NCBI GenBank assembly: GCA_031261125.1 | Contig: JAISJZ010000066.1 | Location: forward strand, 1-17,037 | Length of the DNA: 17,037 nucleotides | From: Planctomycetaceae bacterium | Lineage (GTDB): Bacteria; Planctomycetota; Planctomycetia; Pirellulales; Thermoguttaceae | Direction: 5' to 3' | In this document: piece by piece, positions 6,958 through 13,264 of the stretch | Layout: every line of letters starts with the position of its first letter | Position numbering within the stretch: the stretch's first letter is position 1 | Notes under the pieces: generated by a model | The model's input: only the letters and a program-made list of their open reading frames with translations | What the model was told of the DNA's origin: nothing | Databases searched by the model: none | Translations under genes and position numbers: made by a program

Positions 6958-7803
6958 CTAAATCTTTGCTTTCAATTCGTTAATCAGTTTCACTGCCTGA
7001 CCGATTTCCTCCTTCTGCCGAGCCGGCTCTTCAGGAATCTCCCGCTCAATGGTCAACGCTCCGGCATAGCCAACTTCCTTCAACGTCCGCAAAAACAACT
7101 CCGCATTGACTTGCCCTGTGCCGAACGGGACTTCGCTGCCCCAATCAACACCGGGCGTTCCCGCCGTCGCCGTTGCGTCTTTGCAATGCACACCGCGGAC
7201 GAACTTGCCGACTTTCTTTAACGCCCCAATCGGGTCGCCGATACCGTAAAGTATGAGGTTCGCCGGGTCAAAATTGATGAACAGGTTATCCGCTCCGACG
7301 TTCGCGATGAATGTCAGCAGCGAATCTACATCTTCCTGTCCCGTTTCGAGGTGCAGCGTTTGTCCGTTCTTTTGCAGGTGCGCCGTCAAGTCCTGAATTG
7401 TCTTGATAACGTCCTTGTAGTCGGCAGAATCCTTGTCGTGCGGAACGAAACCGATGTGCGAACCGATTGCCGAAACGCCGAGCAGTTTGGCAAAATCGGA
7501 AATTTCAAACGCCTCGGCAAGCCGCGCCGCCCGCGTTGTCTTCGGAACGAAACCAACGGTCTCGGCAGTGATTTTGATGCTGGCGTAACTTTCGCCCTCA
7601 AAACCGAGAAAGACCGTCGTGATTTCAATGCCGTACTCTTTCAGTTTTTTCGTGAATGCGGCGGCATTCTCCGGCGTGCGGGACGCTTTTGCCGGCGCGT
7701 GAAGTTGAATCGTTTTGATTCCCAGTTCGCGGACGACTTCGAGTTTAACACCAAGTCCTGCGTCAATGCTGGCAAAAACGCCGATTTCCCAATTCGTTGA
7801 CAT
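6958..7803 (-). CDS. Sugar phosphate isomerase/epimerase (xylose isomerase-like TIM barrel)
   Basis: The 281 residues fit the AP-endonuclease-2/xylose isomerase-like family. Candidate metal ligands appear in the usual order: E153 in LHLETGQE, D179 in NFDPANL, H206 in GVHCKD and E253 in LTIERE. No signal peptide is present, so it acts in the cytoplasm. The family includes sugar epimerases, inosose dehydratases and hydroxypyruvate isomerases; the exact substrate is not readable. Planctomycetes carry many paralogues. It is divergent from the sulfatase, with 289 bases between them that contain a strong promoter for this gene (7845-7873) and a palindrome that could serve both. A role in using sugars released from sulfated glycans is inference from this context. 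Confidence 0.82.
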   Translation of the reverse strand: MSTNWEIGVFASIDAGLGVKLEVVRELGIKTIQLHAPAKASRTPENAAAFTKKLKEYGIEITTVFLGFEGESYASIKITAETVGFVPKTTRAARLAEAFEISDFAKLLGVSAIGSHIGFVPHDKDSADYKDVIKTIQDLTAHLQKNGQTLHLETGQEDVDSLLTFIANVGADNLFINFDPANLILYGIGDPIGALKKVGKFVRGVHCKDATATAGTPGVDWGSEVPFGTGQVNAELFLRTLKEVGYAGALTIEREIPEEPARQKEEIGQAVKLINELKAKI

Positions 7804-7844
7804 AGTAATAACAAATGGTTGATAATTAGCAGTTGCTTGCGGAC

Positions 7845-7873
7845 AGTATATCCCCTCCGTTATCTGTTGTCAA
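7845..7873 (-). promoter_or_regulatory. Strong sigma-70 promoter of the isomerase
   Basis: On the minus strand, TTGACA (7873-7868), a 17-bp spacer and TATACT (7850-7845) form a near-consensus promoter. Transcription should begin near 7838, about 35 bases before the ATG at 7803. Confidence 0.65.
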
Positions 7874-7894
7874 CAAACCCGCCTGTTTTTTCCC

Positions 7895-7921
7895 GTTACG
7901 AAACGTTACCATTTTCGTAAC
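7895..7921. promoter_or_regulatory. Perfect 9-bp-arm palindrome between divergent promoters (candidate activator/enhancer site)
   Basis: GTTACGAAA (7895-7903) and TTTCGTAAC (7913-7921) are exact inverted repeats around a 9-base spacer. Extra GTTAC words occur inside and just after it. Its centre is about 70 bases upstream of the predicted isomerase transcript start and about 100 bases upstream of the -24 element of the sulfatase sigma-54 promoter. The latter is a normal distance for an enhancer-binding protein. No T-tract follows, so a terminator is unlikely. Confidence 0.55.
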
Positions 7922-8009
7922 GCTTGTTACATTGCCGCTTTATCTACCTGCCCGTTATATTTCACGGATTGACAGTGATTTCCCCGTGTTATTCAACAAA
8001 TTTCAGGAT

Positions 8010-8025
8010 TGGCACTGTTCTTGCT
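8010..8025 (+). promoter_or_regulatory. Sigma-54 promoter (-24/-12) of the sulfatase
   Basis: TGGCAC (8010-8015), five bases, then TTGCT (8021-8025) fits the sigma-54 consensus TGGCAC-N5-TTGCW, with 10 bases between the GG at 8011-8012 and the GC at 8023-8024. Transcription should begin near 8036, about 57 bases before the ATG at 8093. An enhancer-type palindrome lies upstream at 7895-7921. Confidence 0.65.
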
Positions 8026-8035
8026 GATAGAAACG

Positions 8036-8068
8036 GTAACGCCGCATCAGCGGCGGCTAAACGGTTAC
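8036..8068 (+). promoter_or_regulatory. Nested inverted repeats in the sulfatase leader
   Basis: GTAAC (8036-8040) pairs with GTTAC (8064-8068), and inside it GCCGC (8041-8045), loop ATCA, pairs with GCGGC (8050-8054). The structure would begin at the predicted transcript start and end before the Shine-Dalgarno-like GAGGA at 8083. It could protect the 5' end or be another GC-rich palindromic repeat of the type seen elsewhere in the window. Confidence 0.35.
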
Positions 8069-8092
8069 GTCCCCCCAACAACGAGGAACACA

Positions 8093-9682
8093 ATGCAAAA
8101 ACTCTTCTTTGCCGTCCTGTTCGGGTTTCTTTCGGCAGTGTTGATTCACGCCGCGGAAAAACCGAACATTCTGCTCATTCACACCGACGATGTCGGTCCC
8201 GGTGATTACTCGGTTTATAATGCCGAGAGCAAAATCAAAACGCCGGAAATCGACAAATTAGCAGCAACCGGTCTGCGGTTCAACCACGCTCACACGCCCG
8301 CTGCGCTTTGCGCTCCAACCCGCTACGCCCTGTTGAGCGGCAATTACACTTGGCGCGGACGCTATCAAGGCGGCGATTGGAATTGGCATACCGACACCAA
8401 TTTTCTGCCCGGTCAGAAAACGTTTGCCCATTTCGCCAAACAAGGCGGATACCGAACCGCGATGTTCGGCAAATCCAACCTCGGTTTCGTGTATGAACGG
8501 ATGGTTGATGCACAAACGCCGGATTTCTCCTCCAAACTTACCGAAGGTCCTATTCAATGGGGATTCGATTATTCCTACATCATCTCCCGCGGTCATATGA
8601 CATTCCCCTACGCCTACTATGAGAACAACGTTCTCGTCGGCAACCCGGAGGACATTGTTCAACTCAAAGCCGGTCCGGTGAACGGCGGTGCCGTAACAGC
8701 AGACGGTCCCGGCATCAAGACGTGGGATAGTTCTGATGTCGGACGGACGCTCACCGAAAAGGCGATTGCGTTCATTGACAATACGCTCAAAGAACACAAA
8801 GGTTCGCCGTTTCTGATTCACTTTAACGTGGACGGCGCACATACGCCGCACACACCGCCGGAAACACTCTTCGGCAAAAAACTGAAAGGGGCAACGATTG
8901 ACCCGCAGTCCGATATGATTTACGAAAGCGATATTATCACCGGCAAGTTTGTCGAAGCGTTGAAAGAACGGAATTTGTATAAGAACACGGTGATAATCAT
9001 CACAAGCGACAACGGCGGTATTCCGGCGCAGCGGCGGGAAAAGTTCGGACACGATGCGGTCAACGGTCTCCGCGGCAACAAATCAACAATTTGGGAAGGC
9101 GGTACACGGGTTCCGTTTATCGTTCACTGGGGCGATGACACCGCAGAGGGTTCAACGGTTAAACCCGGCGGAATTACCAATCAGGTTATCGGGACTCACG
9201 ATTTAGCGGCAACATTTGCGGAGTTAGCCGGCGCGGAACCAGGGGCAGACCAAGCATTGGACAGCATCAGTATTTTGCCGATACTTCTCGGCAAACAGCC
9301 GGAAGACAAACCGCTGCGGGATTACCTTCTCGTTCAATCAAGTCCCGGACGGGACACGCAGGGCGGTCGTATCCCGCCGGAATTGCAGGAACAGTTCAAG
9401 AACCGTCCGCGTCCGCAGCAAGCATATCAGAATTACCGGTCGCGGCAAGCACAACAAGAAGGGTTCGACGGCATCGCTCACGCTGTTTTGAAGGACGGCT
9501 GGAAGTTGATTTTGGGCTTGACGGACAAACCGGAATTTTTGGCAAACCTGAACACCGACCCGGCGGAGACAACAAATCTTTTGGATAAGCCGGAGAGCAA
9601 AGAGGTTGTCGAAAAATATCATTCGATATATCAGGACATCCGAAAATCGAAACGAACAACAGAACCGTTGAAAATTAAGTAA
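8093..9682 (+). CDS. Secreted sulfatase (arylsulfatase-type, formylglycine-dependent)
   Basis: With the ATG at 8093 the protein has 529 residues and begins with a signal peptide (MQKLFFAVLFGFLSAVLIHA). It then shows the sulfatase core: the strand PNILLIHTDDVG with metal ligands D32 and D33, and the signature C73-A-P-T-R77, whose Cys should be converted to formylglycine. A later metal pair is D306-N307 in TSDNGG, and GNKSTIWEGGTRVPF follows. It should hydrolyse sulfate esters of polysaccharides or related compounds outside the cytoplasm; the substrate class cannot be told. The maturation enzyme is not in the window. The start is supported by the signal peptide and by GAGGA (8083-8087) five bases upstream; the longer frame from 8009 reads through the sigma-54 promoter. 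It is divergent from the isomerase. Confidence 0.92.
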   Translation: MQKLFFAVLFGFLSAVLIHAAEKPNILLIHTDDVGPGDYSVYNAESKIKTPEIDKLAATGLRFNHAHTPAALCAPTRYALLSGNYTWRGRYQGGDWNWHTDTNFLPGQKTFAHFAKQGGYRTAMFGKSNLGFVYERMVDAQTPDFSSKLTEGPIQWGFDYSYIISRGHMTFPYAYYENNVLVGNPEDIVQLKAGPVNGGAVTADGPGIKTWDSSDVGRTLTEKAIAFIDNTLKEHKGSPFLIHFNVDGAHTPHTPPETLFGKKLKGATIDPQSDMIYESDIITGKFVEALKERNLYKNTVIIITSDNGGIPAQRREKFGHDAVNGLRGNKSTIWEGGTRVPFIVHWGDDTAEGSTVKPGGITNQVIGTHDLAATFAELAGAEPGADQALDSISILPILLGKQPEDKPLRDYLLVQSSPGRDTQGGRIPPELQEQFKNRPRPQQAYQNYRSRQAQQEGFDGIAHAVLKDGWKLILGLTDKPEFLANLNTDPAETTNLLDKPESKEVVEKYHSIYQDIRKSKRTTEPLKIK

Positions 9683-9704
9683 GAACGTATCGAAAATTGT
9701 TCAG

Positions 9705-9722
9705 CCGCCGCTCCAGCGGCGG
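9705..9722. terminator. GC-rich hairpin between convergent genes
   Basis: CCGCCGCT (9705-9712) and AGCGGCGG (9715-9722) form an 18-base perfect palindrome with only CC between arms. It lies between the sulfatase stop (9682) and the stop of the convergent TPR gene (9725). It may stop transcripts from both sides, though the T-tracts are weak (AGTTATTT on plus, CAATTTT on minus). Confidence 0.45.
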
Positions 9723-9724
9723 AG

Positions 9725-11818
9725 TTATTTGAGCGTTTGTTCTTTACTGCTCAATGCTGTTGACAGTTTTGTGTAGCGTTCGGCAGAATCCGTCTGTCCC
9801 ATCTCGGCATACATCTTCGCCAAATTGGTGTAAGGAATCGTCAGTGCCGATGCATCCAGCGTCTTGCTGCGGATGCCGCGCTCGATTTGCTTCAAACCGC
9901 GTTCCGTCAACCGGATTGCCTCGTCCCGGCGGTCAGTGTACCAGTACGAAACGCCCATACTGACAAACGTTTCGCCGAGCCGCCCCAATGCTTCGGGATT
10001 GACCCGCGGCAGAAGTTTTTCAAACACCAGTTTCGCCAATTCAAACCATTCAATCGCCGCCCGGTGATTCTGGTTGCCGATGGCGTGAATCGCTCCTAAA
10101 CGGAAATACAGCCGTCCGAGAAGATACAAATCCGTTTCGCTCTTCCGGTCTTTAATGCCTTTTTCCATATATTCCGCCGCAAGTTCGCCGTACTTCAACG
10201 CTTCCGTATATCTTTTGCGGAGTTGCTCAATCTGTACCGCATCGTACAGCGAAAGACCGGTCTCCCAATAAATCTTCTGCAATAAAACCGGGTCGCTTGC
10301 CGTTTTAAGCCGTTCTTGCCCCGCGTCAACAACGTCCTGAATAAACGGTTCAATATCCGCTTGGTTCGGCAGTCCGACTTGCACCGCCAGCATACAGACG
10401 GCAATTTTGAACGGATACTCATTCGAGAACCGTTTTGCCGCTTTCATTTCCGGGTCGCGGGTAATTTCTCCCGCACGGGAAATCCATTTATTGATTGCCT
10501 CTTCTTTTTTATCCCATTTTCCCCAAGCAACATCTTTTGCCGCCCCAAGATGCGCCTCGAACAAAACGTCTTTGGCGGACTGCCGCACCGTCGGATTGTC
10601 GTTGTCAATCAACGCCGTTGCCAGCCGGATAGCGTCGGAATGACACTCTATCGCAATTTCATAATCAGGGTTCTGACTCGTCCGGTACAAATCGCCGAGT
10701 AAAGACAACGCCCTTGCTTTTTCGTGCGGATACCGGTCGCAGATACCAATGGTCTCTTCAAGGTACAGTTTCGCTTCCTCAATCCGGTTCATCCGCACCA
10801 ATGCCTGTACATAAGTCAAATGATATGCCGGTCGGTGTTCATCCAACTTAATCGAACGTTCCGTGTGAATCAATGCGGACTCAACATCGCCTGCCGTTAA
10901 CTCTGCTTGTGCCAAAAGCCAAAACGCTTTCGCATCTTCCGGGTTGATACGGACGGCATCAAATGAATCCCGCATCGCTTCGCTTGGCTGGTCGTTCAGC
11001 GTTGCCTCTGCCCGGAGTGCAAACGATTCCGACGTAACCATTTCAATCCCGATTTGCTGAACAAACAACTTTTTGTTTGCCCGCATCGGAGCAAAAAGAA
11101 ACAGCACGCCCTTTTCGGGAAACACTTCACCGATAATTTCGCCGTTCTCGTCGGGAATTAACACCGGTTTCGATTTCAGCAGTTCCGTTTTCAACACGTC
11201 GCGGACTTGTTCTTCGGGAAACGGCTCTTCAAGGCGGACGATAATCGAACGGACGACATTATCTTTGTAAATGATTTCGATATGATTCAGAATCTCCGTG
11301 GAGTACAGATGAACCGGCTGTCCGTTGAGCGTTGATGTTTGCAGCGGTTCGCCCCAAAGTTTGAGAACCTGTTCCGATACCGTTTCGCCCGGTACAACAC
11401 CTTGAAAAGCGGCAGTACGCACCGGCGGATGCACCGGGTCAATGTTGTCTTTCGGCGCAACGGTATCCGTTGAGGGTAACGTTTCGGCTAATTGCGGAGC
11501 GGGTTTAACTTCGGCGGCAGCGTCTTCCGTTTGTCCTTTTTCCATCAGGGCGGCAACGGAACGTATCGTTGTCGTCTTATCTAGTGTCTCCGGTACCGGC
11601 GTTTCGGTATAACGCCGCGGTATTTGGGCAGTCAACCGCTGCGGTTTCGGTACGGTATAACCGTTAAACGAAGCGTCTTCGGGATAAACCAGAAGCGAGG
11701 TGTTCGCCGGTCTGCTGCTCAACTTCTTCGGCGGAACAAGCGTCTCTTCTGCCCGCAGCAGCGAAACGGCGGAAAGCAGCAAGAATAACGTAACGTATTG
11801 GCGAATCAGGAGTTCCAT
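9725..11818 (-). CDS. Secreted TPR-repeat protein
   Basis: The 697-residue protein starts with a signal peptide (about MELLIRQYVTLFLLLSAVSLLRA). Residues about 25-130 are Pro/Thr-rich and probably disordered. About 138-260 form a compact domain with VVPGETVSEQVLKLWGEP and HIEIIYKDNVVRSIIV, like the small beta/alpha modules that begin 'G.s..eV...wG.P' in envelope proteins. From about 270 to the end are tetratricopeptide repeats, for example AKAFWLLAQAELTAGDVESAL and ALTIPYTNLAKMYAEMGQTD. TPRs bind other proteins; no enzyme motif is seen. It follows accD on the same strand by 84 bases, but an obligate functional link is not evident. Location in the periplasm-like compartment is inferred from the signal peptide. 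Confidence 0.82.
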   Translation of the reverse strand: MELLIRQYVTLFLLLSAVSLLRAEETLVPPKKLSSRPANTSLLVYPEDASFNGYTVPKPQRLTAQIPRRYTETPVPETLDKTTTIRSVAALMEKGQTEDAAAEVKPAPQLAETLPSTDTVAPKDNIDPVHPPVRTAAFQGVVPGETVSEQVLKLWGEPLQTSTLNGQPVHLYSTEILNHIEIIYKDNVVRSIIVRLEEPFPEEQVRDVLKTELLKSKPVLIPDENGEIIGEVFPEKGVLFLFAPMRANKKLFVQQIGIEMVTSESFALRAEATLNDQPSEAMRDSFDAVRINPEDAKAFWLLAQAELTAGDVESALIHTERSIKLDEHRPAYHLTYVQALVRMNRIEEAKLYLEETIGICDRYPHEKARALSLLGDLYRTSQNPDYEIAIECHSDAIRLATALIDNDNPTVRQSAKDVLFEAHLGAAKDVAWGKWDKKEEAINKWISRAGEITRDPEMKAAKRFSNEYPFKIAVCMLAVQVGLPNQADIEPFIQDVVDAGQERLKTASDPVLLQKIYWETGLSLYDAVQIEQLRKRYTEALKYGELAAEYMEKGIKDRKSETDLYLLGRLYFRLGAIHAIGNQNHRAAIEWFELAKLVFEKLLPRVNPEALGRLGETFVSMGVSYWYTDRRDEAIRLTERGLKQIERGIRSKTLDASALTIPYTNLAKMYAEMGQTDSAERYTKLSTALSSKEQTLK

Positions 11819-11888
11819 CTGTTATTACACCGGACTTTGTACGAAAATGATGTCTTTTGCCGGAACGATAACAATTTCGGTAAAATGC

Positions 11889-11904
11889 GTCCAGAGCAGT
11901 TTTT
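11889..11904. repeat. 16-bp exact repeat, copy 1 (also at 14024-14039)
   Basis: GTCCAGAGCAGTTTTT occurs here, at the 3' end of accD running into the gap before the TPR gene, and again in the same orientation at 14024-14039. Both copies are mainly intergenic. It begins with GTCCAG, as does module A, but the rest differs. Confidence 0.5.
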
Positions 11905-12763
11905 ATTTCCCGCAGTAGTCAACCGCCTTCGCAATTTCGCTCTTCAAATCGGGACGCTTCACAATCCGGTCAATGTAGCCGTGTTCTAACAGAAATTCAC
12001 TGGTCTGGAACCCCTTCGGCAACTCCGCCCGAATCGTCGCCTTAATCGTCCGCGGACCGGCAAAACCGATTAACGCCCTCGGTTCGGCAAAAATCAAATC
12101 GCCGAGCGACGCAAAACTTGCCGCCACGCCGCCCATCGTAGGATTCGTCATCACCGAAATATACAATCCGCCGGACTGCCGAAATCGGGCTAATGCCGCC
12201 GAGACCTTCGCCATCTGCATCAGCGACAGGATTCCTTCGTGCATTCTCGCCCCGCCGCCGCTGCCGGAAATAATCACCAGCGGCAGTTTTTCCGCCGCCG
12301 CACGCTCCGCCGCACGCGACAATTTCTCGCCGACAACCGAACCCATACTGCCCATTATAAACCGGGAATCCGTGATACCGAACGCAACCTGCCGCGCCCG
12401 AATCCGACCGGCACCGGTGATTGCCGCCTCTTTCAAACCGGTTAACTGCCGGTCGTCCTTAATTCGGTCGAGATACGGACGGCGGTCGAAGAATTCCAGC
12501 GGGTCGGCAGTCAAGAGATTTTCGTCCCATTCCTCGAATGTTCCCTCGTCGAACACTTGCTGAATCCGTTGCTGTGCCGGAACGTACCAGTGAAATTCAC
12601 ATTCCGGGCAAATGTTCATCCGGCGTTCTGCCTCTTTTCGGAAGACCGTTGCCTGACAGCCGGGACAGCGTACCCAAAGTCCTTCGGGAACGCCCCGCTT
12701 GCGGCGGACGGCACTGTCCTGCCCGACTTCATCGGCGGGAATCGGAATGGAGGAATCGGACAT
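11903..12763 (-). CDS. accD: Acetyl-CoA carboxylase carboxyltransferase beta subunit
   Basis: This 286-residue protein is the beta subunit of the carboxyltransferase that, with AccA, moves the carboxyl group from carboxybiotin to acetyl-CoA to make malonyl-CoA for fatty acid synthesis in the cytoplasm. The N-terminal zinc ribbon is complete (C33-X2-C36-X15-C52-X2-C55). Core segments are IISGSGGARMHEGILSLMQM, TNPTMGGVAASFASLGDLI and LPKGFQTSEFLLEHGYID, which are typical of AccD. The length is close to the usual 280-305. The ATG at 12763 is preferred over the TTG two codons upstream (12769). A near-consensus promoter (12798-12826) lies directly upstream. No accA is in this window, so the subunits are encoded apart. 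Confidence 0.96.
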   Translation of the reverse strand: MSDSSIPIPADEVGQDSAVRRKRGVPEGLWVRCPGCQATVFRKEAERRMNICPECEFHWYVPAQQRIQQVFDEGTFEEWDENLLTADPLEFFDRRPYLDRIKDDRQLTGLKEAAITGAGRIRARQVAFGITDSRFIMGSMGSVVGEKLSRAAERAAAEKLPLVIISGSGGGARMHEGILSLMQMAKVSAALARFRQSGGLYISVMTNPTMGGVAASFASLGDLIFAEPRALIGFAGPRTIKATIRAELPKGFQTSEFLLEHGYIDRIVKRPDLKSEIAKAVDYCGK

Positions 12764-12774
12764 TAACAAGAGTA

Positions 12775-12817
12775 GAGAATTGATAATGAATAGTGTTATT
12801 CTACATTGTCAATTCTC
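12775..12817. promoter_or_regulatory. 14-bp-arm inverted repeat overlapping the accD promoter
   Basis: GAGAATTGATAATG (12775-12788) and CATTGTCAATTCTC (12804-12817) are inverted repeats with one mismatch and a 15-base loop. The loop contains the accD -10 hexamer. It could be an operator for control of fatty acid synthesis or a leader structure; no regulator is identified. Confidence 0.45.
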
Positions 12818-12826
12818 CGTTGTCAA
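12798..12826 (-). promoter_or_regulatory. Near-consensus sigma-70 promoter of accD
   Basis: On the minus strand, TTGACA (12826-12821), a 17-bp spacer and TAGAAT (12803-12798) precede the ATG at 12763 by about 35 bases. A second TTGACAATT (12814-12806 region) lies within the spacer as a direct repeat of the -35 region. Confidence 0.65.
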
Positions 12827-12832
12827 TTAGGA

Positions 12833-13021
12833 TTATGCGGCGCGTTTCGTTTCGGAGTATATCGGTACCGTTTCCGCTGCCGGTTCGTTCGGTGTTTCTT
12901 CTTTCGGGCGGGTCCAGTGGAGCAGTACGGATTCGATTTGTTCGTCCAGCACCGCCAGCCGGTCGAGCAGTTCGCCGTGCCGGGCATCCAGTTCCAAAAG
13001 GCGGTTCGTCGGGTCTCCCAT
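12833..13021 (-). CDS. Small coiled-coil protein of 62 residues
   Basis: I do not recognise a named family. The first half (NRLLELDARHGELLDRLAVL to DEQIESVLL) has leucines and other hydrophobics in heptad-like spacing with many charged residues, so a short alpha-helical coiled coil or helical hairpin is likely. The second half is Pro/Glu/Thr-rich and probably unstructured. There is no signal peptide or membrane segment, so it should be cytoplasmic. It lies just upstream of accD on the same strand, but accD has its own promoter in between. The regular heptads and the tidy fit between neighbours argue for a real gene. The start has no Shine-Dalgarno sequence. Confidence 0.6.
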   Translation of the reverse strand: MGDPTNRLLELDARHGELLDRLAVLDEQIESVLLHWTRPKEETPNEPAAETVPIYSETKRAA

Positions 13022-13042
13022 TGTTCTGTTATGTACGAGTTC

Positions 13043-13068
13043 CGTTAATCCCAGCCGCTTTCGGCGGG
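13043..13068 (+). repeat. Module A palindromic repeat, copy 3
   Basis: CGTTAATCCC followed by AGCCGCTTTCGGCGGG matches the module A copy at 13898-13922 except for one inserted C, one A-for-G change and one T-for-G change. It lies in the leader of the 62-residue gene, 22 bases upstream of its start, and can form a short GCCG-CTTT-CGGC hairpin. Confidence 0.55.
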
Positions 13069-13196
13069 TTTCCTTTTTTGACTATCGTCCCGAACGAACC
13101 GGTATAATCAGAACGGTTTCATTTGCCGAAAGAGTCAAAGCGATTGATAAATTTTGCGCATTTTATCTGCCTTAACCAAAGGGTTCACGGAAGAAT

Positions 13197-13211
13197 GCCG
13201 CTGCAAGCGGC
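13197..13211. terminator. GC-rich hairpin downstream of the Met/Gln-rich gene
   Basis: GCCGCT (13197-13202), loop GCA, AGCGGC (13206-13211) is a perfect 6-bp-arm hairpin, 54 bases beyond the stop of the minus-strand gene at 13265. The tail on that strand (ATTCTTCC) is only weakly T-rich, so it may be a terminator or another GCCGC-type repeat. Confidence 0.3.
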
Positions 13212-13264
13212 AAAGACAAAGCATTGTAAGGATGACGGACAGTAAACAAAAAGCGGTAAATGAT

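Noticed and set aside
8258..9052. Minus-strand open frame of 264 codons
   Set aside because: It is antisense to the sulfatase core including its catalytic CAPTR motif.
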